Source: Bacillota bacterium (GTDB lineage: Bacteria > Bacillota > DTU030 > DUMP01). From it: a stretch of DNA of 50,381 nucleotides. This document shows positions 42,618-50,381 of the stretch, piece after piece; positions within the stretch are counted from its first letter, which is position 1; each line of letters starts with the position of its first letter. The notes beneath the pieces were generated by a model. It made no database searches. It worked only from the letters and a program-made list of their open reading frames with translations, and was not told the origin of the DNA. The position numbers and the translations under genes were made by a program. The stretch is from positions 1 through 50,381 of the forward strand of contig JAAZKX010000017.1 in assembly GCA_012799605.1 (NCBI GenBank). Reading direction: 5' to 3'.

Positions 42618-43787
42618 CTAAGCCTCCTTCGCTGGTGTTAACGGCGACATCGCCCTCAGCCGCCCTACAATATCAGGTAACACCGAAAGTACGTAGTCGA
42701 CATCTTCTTTATTGTTTTCACGGCCAAGGGTAAGCCGCAGGGAGCCATGGGCAACTTCATGGGATAGGCCGATAGCCATCAACACATGGGAAGGATCCAA
42801 TGAACCGGAAGTACAGGCGCTGCCGCTGGAGGCAGCAATGCCCGCCATATCAAGACTCAAAAGTAGCGATTCGCCTTCTATGAACTCAAATGAAAAATTG
42901 GCATTGCCCGGTAAACGAAGTGTCCGGTGACCATTTAAGCGTACATGAGCGATGGAACTTAAAACCCCATCAATAAGATAATCGCGCAGCTCGGTAAGAT
43001 GAGCAGAGCGCGCCGGCAATTCAATCCTCGCCAGTTCAGCAGCCTTGCCTAAGCCTACAATGCCAGGAACATTTTCGGTGCCGGGCCTTAATTTACGCTC
43101 TTGGCTTCCTCCTTGCATAAGGGGCTTGATATTCATTCCCCGGCGCACGTATAAAGCCCCAATGCCCTTAGGACCATATATCTTGTGCCCTGAGAGCGAC
43201 AATAGATCGATATTAAGCTCCTCTACATCAATAGGAATGTTACCAACTGCTTGAACCGCATCTGTATGGAAAATAACCCCGTGTTTTTTGGCTATCTTTG
43301 CCAATCGATCTATCGGCTCGATGGTTCCGATCTCATTATTAGCAAAAATGATGCTGACCATTATGGTTTCAGGTGTCAATGCTTGCTCGAGCAAATCGGG
43401 GTTTATTAATCCATCCGGATCAACTGGAAGGTACGTAACTTGAAATCCTTTGCGCTCCAATTCCTCAGCTGTATGTAGCACAGCATGATGTTCGATCCTT
43501 GAAGTTATAATATGCCGTCCCTGCTGGCTCAAAGCGGTCGCCACCCCAGTCAGGGCCAGATTATCTGCCTCAGTGCCTCCACTGGTAAAAATAATTTCAT
43601 CCGGCTGGGCATTGATAAGGGCTGCCACCTGGGCGCGGGCTGTTTCTACTGCAGCCTTGGCTTCCCGGCCTGAACTATAAATGCTGGATGGGTTGCCTAG
43701 TTTATCTTGTAAATAAGGCAACATCGATTCTAACACTTTTGGATGCACAGCCGTAGTTGCTGCATGATCCAGATAGACGTTTCGCAT
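42618..43787 (-). CDS. iscS: Cysteine desulfurase (NifS/IscS family)
   Basis: 389-aa PLP enzyme releasing sulfur from cysteine as a persulfide. The PLP lysine is in SLSGHKIYGPKG (~206), and the active-site cysteine is in SSGSACTSGS (~327), the group I type. It supplies both IscU and MnmA encoded downstream. Second gene after iscR, which likely represses it. Could equally be named nifS. Confidence 0.95.
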   Translation of the reverse strand: MRNVYLDHAATTAVHPKVLESMLPYLQDKLGNPSSIYSSGREAKAAVETARAQVAALINAQPDEIIFTSGGTEADNLALTGVATALSQQGRHIITSRIEHHAVLHTAEELERKGFQVTYLPVDPDGLINPDLLEQALTPETIMVSIIFANNEIGTIEPIDRLAKIAKKHGVIFHTDAVQAVGNIPIDVEELNIDLLSLSGHKIYGPKGIGALYVRRGMNIKPLMQGGSQERKLRPGTENVPGIVGLGKAAELARIELPARSAHLTELRDYLIDGVLSSIAHVRLNGHRTLRLPGNANFSFEFIEGESLLLSLDMAGIAASSGSACTSGSLDPSHVLMAIGLSHEVAHGSLRLTLGRENNKEDVDYVLSVLPDIVGRLRAMSPLTPAKEA

Positions 43788-43820
43788 AACACCTTTCCCC
43801 TTTCATATCTTGCCAGCAAA

Positions 43821-44279
43821 TTAACAGTTTTTATTTTTCGCGCTTGGTGCGGGCCCAATCCGCTTACCTTCGGCCATCAAATCGGCTAAAGTGATACTAT
43901 CTAATACTTTAACCATGCTATCGCGCAGCCGTTGCCATAGCAAACGTTCCACGCATGATTCAGCGTAGTCGCAAGCGTCGTCCATATCCGGAGACTCTAT
44001 CACGCACTGCACAGGGCCGATGGGCCCTTCCAAAACCCGGATTATATCACCGGCTGTGATAAGCGCTGGTTCTTTTGCCAAATAGTAACCCCCCTGCGCC
44101 CCTCGAACACTGCGGACTAAGCCCGCTTTTCTTAGTTCACCGGCTAATTGTTCAAGATACGACTCCGATAAACTTTCAATCTCCGCCACTTCTTTTAGCG
44201 GTATCGGCCCATCACCATAGCGTCGCGCTAATGCCAGCATCGCCCGCATACCGTAACGCCCTTTAGTAGATAGTTTCAT
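43821..44279 (-). CDS. iscR: IscR-type Rrf2 regulator
   Basis: 152-aa Rrf2-family regulator. N-terminal winged helix (MKLSTKGRYGMRAMLALA, then LSESYLEQLAGELRKAGLV). Three cysteines follow the IscR layout: VQCVIES, then DACDYAESC with C-x5-C. They probably bind a [2Fe-2S] cluster. First gene of the Fe-S operon. A palindrome sits at its promoter, so autoregulation by cluster status is likely. Confidence 0.92.
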   Translation of the reverse strand: MKLSTKGRYGMRAMLALARRYGDGPIPLKEVAEIESLSESYLEQLAGELRKAGLVRSVRGAQGGYYLAKEPALITAGDIIRVLEGPIGPVQCVIESPDMDDACDYAESCVERLLWQRLRDSMVKVLDSITLADLMAEGKRIGPAPSAKNKNC

Positions 44280-44293
44280 CTCTTTCTCCCCTC

Positions 44294-44327
44294 AATTCCC
44301 AGTAATCAACTCGGATTACTAGGGATT
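44294..44327. promoter_or_regulatory. Palindromic operator candidate at iscR
   Basis: AATTCCCAGTAATC (44294-44307) and GATTACTAGGGATT (44314-44327) are inverted half-sites matching at 12 of 14 positions around a 6-nt centre. The palindrome follows directly on the -10 box and lies 15 nt before the iscR start. A candidate binding site for IscR itself. Confidence 0.7.
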
Positions 44328-44356
44328 AGATTACCATAGCCACCCAGGATTGTCAA
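44328..44356 (-). promoter_or_regulatory. Promoter of iscR
   Basis: TTGACA (44351-44356), 17-nt spacer ending in TGG (extended -10), then TAATCT (44328-44333). The -10 is only a partial match; the palindrome starts at the next base. Confidence 0.7.
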
Positions 44357-44378
44357 GAGAAACAAAAATGGTACTGGC

Positions 44379-44426
44379 AAAAAAATTGCCACCCCGGGTA
44401 AAGTTTGTACAGCCGCTGGGGTGGCA
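44379..44426 (-). terminator. Terminator after the threonine aldolase gene
   Basis: TGCCACCCC and GGGGTGGCA form a 9-bp stem across a ~22-nt loop, followed on the minus strand by ATTTTTTTG. Confidence 0.88.
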
Positions 44427-44438
44427 TTTGCTTTAAGT

Positions 44439-45476
44439 TTAGCTTAAGATGCTTTTTATAACTGAAAGGGCGTAGTCTGCTGCTTCCTGGTTTACATCTT
44501 TATGGGTAACAAAGCGAATAGTAGTAGGGCTAAATTCGGTAGCCAAAACCCCTTCCTTTGCCAACCGTTCTAACAACTTTGGCGCTGTCCAGTTTTTATC
44601 TTTCAAATGGATCAGGATGATATTGGTTTCCGGAAATACCACATCCAGCCCTGGTATTTCGGCTAGACCGGTTGCTAAATATTGGGCCAGGTCATGATCT
44701 TCGGGCAAACGTTCGATCATTTGCTCCAAGGCTATGATACCGGCGGCAGCCAAGATTCCTGCTTGTCTCATCCCTCCGCCGAGGCGTTTGCGCCATTTAC
44801 GGGCCCGTTCAATCCAATCTTTTTTTCCTACAATTAACGACCCTACTGGGGCGCAGAGACCTTTGGAAAGACAGAACATTACTGAATCAACCTGGGATGC
44901 AAGTTGCTTAGCTTCGATCCCCAGGGCAGCAGCGGCATTAAAAATGCGGGCCCCGTCCAAATGGAGCGGGATGCAGTAGCGTTTGCTGATGGCTGATAAA
45001 GCAGTCATATCTGCAATCGATAGCACCGCCCCACCGGCCCGGTTATGGGTGTTTTCAAGTAAAATAAGGCCTGTGGCAGGAAAGTGAATATCGTCAGTAC
45101 GGATGGCTGCCTCAACTTTGTCTGGATCTAAAACACCCTTTTCCCCCGGTATAGTTCGTGTTTGTACCCCGCCAATAAGAGCAGCGCTGCCGACCTCGTA
45201 ATAAAATACATGGCTTTCGCTTTCTAAAATTATTTCTTGCCCGGGAACAGTATGTGTAAGTATAGAGATAAGGTTGCCTTGGGTTCCGCTGGTCACAAAT
45301 AGCCCTGCTTCTTTTCCTAACAATTGGGCCCCGAGCTCCTCCAGCCGGTTTACGCTAGGGTCTTCGCCATACACATCGTCTCCCACTTTAGCCTCATACA
45401 TAGCCCGCCGCATTTCTTGGGTAGGCTTGGTAACAGTATCGCTGCGAAAATCAGCTATTCTCGGCGGTTGCCCCAT
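44439..45476 (-). CDS. ltaA: Low-specificity L-threonine aldolase
   Basis: 345-aa PLP fold-type I enzyme that cleaves threonine (and allo-threonine) to glycine and acetaldehyde. FRSDTVTKPTQEMR (~10-23) is the classic start, GDDVYGEDPSVN follows, and the PLP lysine is in FCLSKGLCAP (~205). ATG with AAGGTG 7 nt upstream. Operon with the 5-formyl-THF cyclo-ligase gene (6-nt gap), giving a shared one-carbon/glycine theme. Confidence 0.93.
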   Translation of the reverse strand: MGQPPRIADFRSDTVTKPTQEMRRAMYEAKVGDDVYGEDPSVNRLEELGAQLLGKEAGLFVTSGTQGNLISILTHTVPGQEIILESESHVFYYEVGSAALIGGVQTRTIPGEKGVLDPDKVEAAIRTDDIHFPATGLILLENTHNRAGGAVLSIADMTALSAISKRYCIPLHLDGARIFNAAAALGIEAKQLASQVDSVMFCLSKGLCAPVGSLIVGKKDWIERARKWRKRLGGGMRQAGILAAAGIIALEQMIERLPEDHDLAQYLATGLAEIPGLDVVFPETNIILIHLKDKNWTAPKLLERLAKEGVLATEFSPTTIRFVTHKDVNQEAADYALSVIKSILS

Positions 45477-45482
45477 AAATCA

Positions 45483-46070
45483 TCACCTTCCTTGATTTAA
45501 ATTCCTACAGTCTTTGACGCCTGTTTCAGTTGCCAAATAATGTACTGGTACATCATGGGCTTCTTGAGGAACAGATGAAACGATCTGGAATTCAAATGCC
45601 AATCCTACCGAAGGAATATTTTTGAGCTGGGCCAACAGGCGGTCGTAGTAACCGGCCCCATAGCCAACCCGATAGCCGCCAGTAGAAAAAGCAACACCGG
45701 GCACCACAATCAAATCTAGCTTTGACAGCGGCACAACCGGTGCGCTACCGGATGGTTCCAACAAACCAAAATAACTTGGCTTAAGGTCGGACCAGTCCTT
45801 GATTTTAAGTATCAGCAACTCCCGGGTTGCCGGCACACAGCGCGGCATGGCTACCCGTTTGCCCAAGTCTAATGATCGCCGGGTAAGAAATTCTGTTTCG
45901 ATTTCCGAGCGCACGCCAGCAAACAAAAGCACTGTTCCAGCTTGCCGGTAAAGCGGCCAGGCAAGAAGATGCTGTGCCGCTGCCACGCTTAACCGATTAC
46001 GCATCATTGGATCGAGGTCGTCCCGCCATTTAATTATACGGCGGCGCAAGTTTTTCTTGTTATCATTCAT
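45483..46070 (-). CDS. 5-formyltetrahydrofolate cyclo-ligase
   Basis: 195 aa. Converts 5-formyl-THF to 5,10-methenyl-THF with ATP. RRRIIKWRDDL near the start (family basic N-terminus), then the hallmark VVPGVAFSTGGYRVGYGAGYYDRLL, read as two blocks (~115-141). Overlaps the tcdA stop by 8 nt. Confidence 0.93.
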   Translation of the reverse strand: MNDNKKNLRRRIIKWRDDLDPMMRNRLSVAAAQHLLAWPLYRQAGTVLLFAGVRSEIETEFLTRRSLDLGKRVAMPRCVPATRELLILKIKDWSDLKPSYFGLLEPSGSAPVVPLSKLDLIVVPGVAFSTGGYRVGYGAGYYDRLLAQLKNIPSVGLAFEFQIVSSVPQEAHDVPVHYLATETGVKDCRNLNQGR

Positions 46071-46773
46071 TAGCCTTACCTTCCTTGCTTAAAAGATCAC
46101 GAACACATTCCCCGGCCATCAGCAAACCAACGACCGAAGGTACAAACGAAATGCTGCCTCTTTGGCCCGAGCCTCCGTTTTTATATGCAGGTTTATCCGG
46201 CGAACATACTGCCTTGATTTTAGAACTGATATTAAACCGTCTCAGTTGTTGTCGAACCCGGCGGGCCAAGGGGCAGCCTGCAGTATCAAAAATGTCCATT
46301 ACCTTGAAGTTAGCAGCATCGAGACGGTTGGCTGCACCCATGCTGGAAATTATGGGTATTCCGAGCTGCTGGCATTTGATAATAAGATGTACTTTGGCTG
46401 ATACCTCATCCATCGCATCCAAAACATAGTCATACCCTGGGCTGACCAGCTCTGAGGCTGTTTCCGGCCCATACCGCTGCACTTTGGTTTCAAGCTCACT
46501 CCAGGGAACAATGCTGCCAAGGCGTTCTTTCAAAGCTAACGCCTTGGCATAACCTACAGTATCTTGGGTAGCATGAAGCTGCCGATTAATATTGCTGCGC
46601 TCTATTTTATCAGGATCCACCAATACCAATTTTCCGATACCGGCCCGGGCCAAGGCCTCGGCAGCAAAAGAACCAACACCGCCAAGGCCAAAGATGGCCA
46701 CTGTTGCCCGAAAAAGGATATCTAATCCATCCGTTCCAATAAGTAAGGCTGTACGAGCGAACTCTTCCCGCAA
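46063..46773 (-). CDS. tcdA: tRNA threonylcarbamoyladenosine dehydratase (TcdA/YrvM)
   Basis: About 236 aa, an E1-like adenylating enzyme that cyclises t6A37 to ct6A. Nucleotide loop FGLGGVGSFAAEALARAG, NINRQLHA, DAMDEVSAKVHL and ISSMGAANRLDA match TcdA. A TTG start at 46773 has AGGGG 8 nt upstream and gives the family N-terminus (REEFARTALLIG); a GTG at 46782 is possible. The frame open to 46863 lies inside the 6S RNA gene. Confidence 0.9.
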   Translation of the reverse strand: MREEFARTALLIGTDGLDILFRATVAIFGLGGVGSFAAEALARAGIGKLVLVDPDKIERSNINRQLHATQDTVGYAKALALKERLGSIVPWSELETKVQRYGPETASELVSPGYDYVLDAMDEVSAKVHLIIKCQQLGIPIISSMGAANRLDAANFKVMDIFDTAGCPLARRVRQQLRRFNISSKIKAVCSPDKPAYKNGGSGQRGSISFVPSVVGLLMAGECVRDLLSKEGKANE

Positions 46774-46786
46774 CTGAGCCACCCCT

Positions 46787-46980
46787 AAAAAAATGCCCCA
46801 CCATGCCGTGGGTCGGCTGTTTTTGAAGCTGCTCTCCCAAGCAGGTGGGTGCCCGCCTGACAAATTTGTACGTCCCCCCTAAGGGGCGTGTACGTACTTA
46901 TCAGAGACAAAGCTCCCTCTTCAAAGGTGTTGGCTCAAAACTAGCCGACTCACCACGTACACAGCAGGGTTTGTTTGGTC
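46787..46980 (-). ncRNA. ssrS: 6S RNA (6S-1/BsrA type)
   Basis: About 194 nt. A consensus promoter starts it and a terminator hairpin (CCCAC-GGCATG-GTGGG) with T7 ends it (46787-46793). The 5' and 3' arms pair: 46943-46957 with 46807-46818 (CGTGG and GTCGGCT, 3-nt bulge), and a long central hairpin has GTACGT/ACGTAC arms (46868-46897) around GCCCC/GGGGG. Length and rod shape fit 6S RNA, and the place between aspS and tcdA (yrvM) is exactly that of bsrA in Bacillus subtilis. 6S RNA holds the SigA RNA polymerase holoenzyme. Confidence 0.9.
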
Positions 46981-46986
46981 AGCTAT

Positions 46987-47015
46987 ATCATAGCACAACC
47001 AAAACCGATTTTCAA
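46987..47015 (-). promoter_or_regulatory. SigA promoter of 6S RNA
   Basis: TTGAAA (47010-47015), 17-nt spacer ending in TGC (extended -10), TATGAT (46987-46992). Predicted start near 46980. Confidence 0.88.
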
Positions 47016-47051
47016 GCGAACCATGTCGCCCCAAGGGGCGAAAGAGCCAGA

Positions 47052-48839
47052 TCAAGAGCCTTGGTCCGATGGTAATATTAGGTTAACCTCGGCCAGCTGT
47101 TTGGGCTCTGCTGATCCCGGTGCACCCGTTAGTAAACATGCGCCCGAGGCCGTTTTGGGAAAAGCAATAACATCTCTGATGCTATTCGTCCGGGCAAATA
47201 ACATCACCAACCGGTCAAAGCCGAGGGCGATACCGCCATGCGGTGGCGTACCATATTCAAAGGCTGCTAGCAAAAAGCCAAATTTTTGCTCCGTCTCTGT
47301 GGAGGAAAATCCCAACGCCTCAAATACTCTTTCTTGAATTTCTCGCCGGTGAATCCGAATGCTGCCGCCTCCTATTTCAACGCCGTTCAATACTAGGTCA
47401 TAGGCTTTGGCCCGCACCTTTGCAGGATCAGTTTCCAAGTATTCTAGATCTTCTTCGACCGGGGAGGTAAAGGGATGGTGTACTGCTACATATCGTCCCC
47501 GTTCATCATCCCATTCAAACAGTGGGAACTGTGTAATCCAAGCAAAAGCCATCGAATTTTCATCGATTAAATCGAGTTTGTGGCCCAAATACAGGCGTAA
47601 TTGTCCTAAAGCCATTGCTGCTGTATGTTCATCAGCAGCTACCAGAAGCAATAAATCGCCCTCGCTCGCTGCGAATAAACTTACAAGATCTGCTAGTTCT
47701 TGGTCCGTCAAAACTTTAGCCAGCGGGGAGCGTACCTTGTTTTCTTGTTCTAAAGCAATCCAGGCCAAGCCTTTAGCCCCCAGCTGGGTTACAACTTCCG
47801 TTAATTCATCTATTTCCCTACGGCTAAAGCCCGCACAGCCAGGCGCTTTCAAGCCCCGAACGCAGCCATTTTGTTTCAACGCCTGTTGAAATACCCGGAT
47901 GTTAGTGTCAACGAAAACGCCGCCTGCATCCACGATGGGCAAACCAAATCTTAAATCGGGTTTGTCACTGCCGTAACGCGCTATAGCATCCCGGTAGGTT
48001 ATGGTCGGAAATGGAGCGGGGATATTACGGCCCAATACTTCTTGTGCCAGGGTAACCATCATCTCTTCGACCAACACGCGTACATCTTGCGCGGTAACAA
48101 ACGACATTTCCAGATCGATTTGAGTAAATTCCGGCTGCCGATCAGCCCTCAGGTCTTCATCACGAAAACAGCGCGCCAACTGGAAATATCGTTCCAGGCC
48201 GGAAGCCATCAGAAGCTGTTTAAATAATTGCGGTGATTGGGGTAGGGCATAAAATTTACCCGGATTCAATCGGCTGGGCACCAAAAAATCACGAGCCCCT
48301 TCCGGGGTGCTCAAGGTGAGTATCGGAGTTTCAACCTCAAGAAACCCATGCCTAGTCAAGAAATTTCGGACCGCTTGGGCCAAGCGATGGCGAATAGCCA
48401 AATTTTGCTGTAATTTAGGCCGCCGCAGATCTAAATGCCGGTATTTAAGCCTCACTGTCTCATCTACGGTCGTATTATCTTCGATATAAAACGGAGGCGT
48501 TTTAGCCGTATTTAAAATCCAGGCATCTTTTGCCTCAAGTTCAATAAAGCCGGTTTTTAACCTGGGGTTTTCTGTTCCCGCGGGTCGTTGGCAAACATAC
48601 CCTTTAACCGCAAGTACATATTCACTCCGGATTTTTTCGGCTAAGGTAAAACAAACCGCTGTATCAGGGCTAAATACGACTTGAACCAAGCCGGAACGGT
48701 CCCTAAGATCTACAAATATGAGGCCGCCATGATCTCGCCGGCGTTGTACCCAACCGTTAAGTATTACTTCTTGTCCTACCAGAAGCGGAAGCTCATCAGC
48801 CATATGAGTCCGCTGCCAATCTTCCTGTCGCTGTGCCAA
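47052..48839 (-). CDS. aspS: Aspartyl-tRNA synthetase
   Basis: 595-aa bacterial-type AspRS. OB-fold anticodon domain (~1-105, with [20 protein letters not shown]), class II motif 2 [18 protein letters not shown] (~218), GAD insertion domain (~290-420), and motif 3 [12 protein letters not shown] (~535). TTG start with GGAGGG 8 nt upstream. It follows the hisS stop by 1 nt; the two share a T-box-controlled transcript. Confidence 0.97.
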   Translation of the reverse strand: MAQRQEDWQRTHMADELPLLVGQEVILNGWVQRRRDHGGLIFVDLRDRSGLVQVVFSPDTAVCFTLAEKIRSEYVLAVKGYVCQRPAGTENPRLKTGFIELEAKDAWILNTAKTPPFYIEDNTTVDETVRLKYRHLDLRRPKLQQNLAIRHRLAQAVRNFLTRHGFLEVETPILTLSTPEGARDFLVPSRLNPGKFYALPQSPQLFKQLLMASGLERYFQLARCFRDEDLRADRQPEFTQIDLEMSFVTAQDVRVLVEEMMVTLAQEVLGRNIPAPFPTITYRDAIARYGSDKPDLRFGLPIVDAGGVFVDTNIRVFQQALKQNGCVRGLKAPGCAGFSRREIDELTEVVTQLGAKGLAWIALEQENKVRSPLAKVLTDQELADLVSLFAASEGDLLLLVAADEHTAAMALGQLRLYLGHKLDLIDENSMAFAWITQFPLFEWDDERGRYVAVHHPFTSPVEEDLEYLETDPAKVRAKAYDLVLNGVEIGGGSIRIHRREIQERVFEALGFSSTETEQKFGFLLAAFEYGTPPHGGIALGFDRLVMLFARTNSIRDVIAFPKTASGACLLTGAPGSAEPKQLAEVNLILPSDQGS

Positions 48840-48840
48840 A

Positions 48841-50100
48841 TCATCTGCCCTCCTGCAAGAAAGTTATTAATTGGTCAAGGGGTATCTCATGCTGTTCGCC
48901 CGTAGTCATGTTACGCACAGCTACCATACCCTGAGTTCGTTCAATTCCCCCTACCAAAACTGCATACCGTGCCCGGGAGCGGTCAGCAGCTTTCAGTTGG
49001 GCCCGTAAACTGGTTTGACGGTAATCTTTATCGCTGATAATATCCGCACGGCGAAGGCGGGTTAAGATCCTGAATGCCTCTTGGTTATCAGCCGCTGATA
49101 ATGCCACTACATAGGCTAGCGGGGTTTTTGCGGCCGGGACAGCTGCTCCAGCTTTTTGTATGGCCAACAGCACCCGATCCAGGCCCATCGCAAACCCTAC
49201 CGCTGGCGTCGAAGGCCCGCCGCATTCTTCGATCAAGCCATCGTAGCGCCCGCCGCCACAAATCGCGGCTTGGGCTCCCAGCCCCGGCCAAACTATTTCA
49301 AAAACCGTTTTGGTATAATAATCCAGGCCTCGCACTAGGGCCGGATTTATCACATAGTGCGCCTCGATACTTTGTAAGCATTCCTGCACAGCCTTAAAAT
49401 GTTCATCGCATTCAGAACATAGATAGGTAAGCATTCGCGGGGCATCAGCAGTAATTGCCTGGCAACCCTCTTCTTTGCAATCTAAAACACGAAGCGGGTT
49501 GCGGTCTAGCCGGGAAAGGCAGGTCCGACAAAGCTGCCCCCGGTGCTGGGATAAATAATTCAATAAAGCCTGTCGATAATCCTGCCTGCATTTTGGACAG
49601 CCAATACTGTTTAATTGAACCTCTAAACCGGTAAGCCCAAGGCGACAATAGAAATCCAAAGCGACGGAAATAACCTCGGCATCCATGGTCGGATCCTGAG
49701 TTCCTATGGCTTCGATCCCAAATTGTGAAAACTGCCGGTAACGTCCGGCTTGGGGACGATCATAACGGAACATCGGCCCTAGGTAGTACATTTTTACCGG
49801 TTGCGGCCCAGCATAAAGATTGTGTTCTAAATAGGCACGCACAGTAGAAGCGGTAGCTTCAGGCCGCAAAGTTATGTTTCTGCCTCCGCGGTCTCTAAAT
49901 GTATACATTTCCTTTTCAACAATATCTGTAGTTTCCCCCACACTGCGTAAAAACAACTCTGTATGTTCGAACAAGGGCGGGCGTATTTCCCCGTAACCAT
50001 ACAGCAAACAACACTGGCGAATATTGCTTTCCACATACTGCCACTGAGCAGCCTCTTCGGGCAAAATATCGCGCGTTCCCCGCGGTGCAGTGGTGAGCAT
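48841..50100 (-). CDS. hisS: Histidyl-tRNA synthetase
   Basis: 419-aa class II HisRS. It begins [12 protein letters not shown] (~5-16), has motif 2 [19 protein letters not shown] (~107-125), histidine motif [14 protein letters not shown] (~257-270), and a C-terminal anticodon domain (~325-419). The ATG at 50100 has AGGAGG 6 nt upstream; the frame extends through the T-box to 50220 but that part is leader. It also carries a small Cys-rich insertion (CPKC...CRTC...CKEEGC), a known variation that may bind zinc. Confidence 0.96.
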   Translation of the reverse strand: MLTTAPRGTRDILPEEAAQWQYVESNIRQCCLLYGYGEIRPPLFEHTELFLRSVGETTDIVEKEMYTFRDRGGRNITLRPEATASTVRAYLEHNLYAGPQPVKMYYLGPMFRYDRPQAGRYRQFSQFGIEAIGTQDPTMDAEVISVALDFYCRLGLTGLEVQLNSIGCPKCRQDYRQALLNYLSQHRGQLCRTCLSRLDRNPLRVLDCKEEGCQAITADAPRMLTYLCSECDEHFKAVQECLQSIEAHYVINPALVRGLDYYTKTVFEIVWPGLGAQAAICGGGRYDGLIEECGGPSTPAVGFAMGLDRVLLAIQKAGAAVPAAKTPLAYVVALSAADNQEAFRILTRLRRADIISDKDYRQTSLRAQLKAADRSRARYAVLVGGIERTQGMVAVRNMTTGEQHEIPLDQLITFLQEGR

Positions 50101-50107
50101 TGAACCC

Positions 50108-50339
50108 CTCCTATAAATTAAGTCTAGACGCAGAAAACCCCCCTCTCCCCGGCACAAAGCCTGCCAGGGACGGGAGGATATTCCCGCGGTGCCACCCTGT
50201 GTTAGCGTAGCGCCATACATAAATGATAACAGAGCAAAGCCAGGTTAGCTAGTCAAAATAAAGCCTATCCGGGGATGCTTTTTGGCTATAGTTTTCCCTA
50301 ATCCTCCCCTATTCGCGCTTTACCCTTACCTTCTTGTCA
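50108..50339 (-). promoter_or_regulatory. T-box leader of hisS-aspS
   Basis: AGGGTGGCACCGCGGG (about 50190-50206) is a textbook T-box, followed by a terminator (CCCTGGCA...TGCCGGGG) and GGTTTTC. The 5' part is less canonical: a GGGGA/TCCCC stem is visible but I could not find the AGTA motif. The specifier could not be fixed: a His CAT (in AAGCATCC) and an Asp GAC (in TTTTGACTAG) both occur. Confidence 0.92.
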
Positions 50340-50345
50340 CTTTTA

Positions 50346-50374
50346 ATTCTAGACCTTCAAGCAGCTGATGTCAA
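50346..50374 (-). promoter_or_regulatory. SigA promoter of hisS-aspS
   Basis: TTGACA (50369-50374), 17-nt spacer, TAGAAT (50346-50351). Predicted start near 50339, giving a ~240-nt leader. Confidence 0.87.
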
Positions 50375-50381
50375 TCACTGC

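Noticed and set aside
46774-46863. Longer N-terminus for TcdA starting at 46863
   Set aside because: It runs through the 6S RNA 3' arm and terminator and is not family-like.
47027-47040. CGCCCCAAGGGGCG palindrome just after aspS
   Set aside because: Short stem and no T-run on either strand, so not called a terminator; no known site recognised.
50101-50220. Longer N-terminus for HisRS starting at 50220
   Set aside because: It encodes the T-box and terminator; AGGAGG fits the ATG at 50100.

Overview
The window looks like chromosome from a spore-forming, low-to-moderate GC Firmicute of the class Clostridia. Gene order and content fit the Peptococcaceae/Thermoanaerobacterales grade, but I cannot name a genus from sequence alone. 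Reasons: a complete spoIIIA operon, spoIVB, spo0A, an uninterrupted sigK, frequent GTG and TTG starts behind strong GGAGG-type ribosome binding sites, and T-box and TPP leaders. Nearly all genes are on the minus strand. Only sigK and thiD-tenA are on the plus strand. I see no rRNA, tRNA, insertion sequence, prophage or CRISPR array.

Region 1 (1-20 kb, read on the minus strand from right to left) is one long sporulation and housekeeping block: spoIIIAA-AH, asp23-amaP-DUF2273, nusB, a TsaD-like paralogue, xseA-xseB, ispA, a PAP2-like gene, a ~630-nt non-coding gene, its membrane partner gene, dxs, tlyA, a membrane-anchored PD-(D/E)XK-like gene, nadK, argR, recN, spoIVB and the start of spo0A. 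The non-coding stretch 8655-9287 is the highlight. It has its own near-consensus promoter, several stable hairpins, and lies between isoprenoid genes (ispA, dxs) directly upstream of a DxxxD membrane protein gene. That is the signature of OLE RNA (ornate large extremophilic RNA) and OapA.

Region 2 (20-31 kb) holds a zinc-ribbon protein, efp (arginine at the loop tip), an X-Pro peptidase, the TldD/TldE pair, yqeG, sigK behind a SigK/SigE-like promoter, a Lon-type protease, and a TPP-riboswitch-controlled thiD-tenA salvage operon.

Region 3 (31-40 kb) holds plsC, an ABC exporter with a YczE-type membrane protein, mltG, DUF1292, ruvX, ireB, and alaS behind a T-box leader with a perfect consensus promoter.

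Region 4 (40-50 kb) holds an AI-2E-type permease, two small proteins, mnmA, iscU, a cysteine desulfurase and iscR (sulfur relay and Fe-S assembly, with a palindromic operator at the iscR promoter), threonine aldolase, a 5-formyl-THF cyclo-ligase, tcdA, a 6S RNA gene, and aspS-hisS behind a T-box leader whose promoter sits at the window edge.
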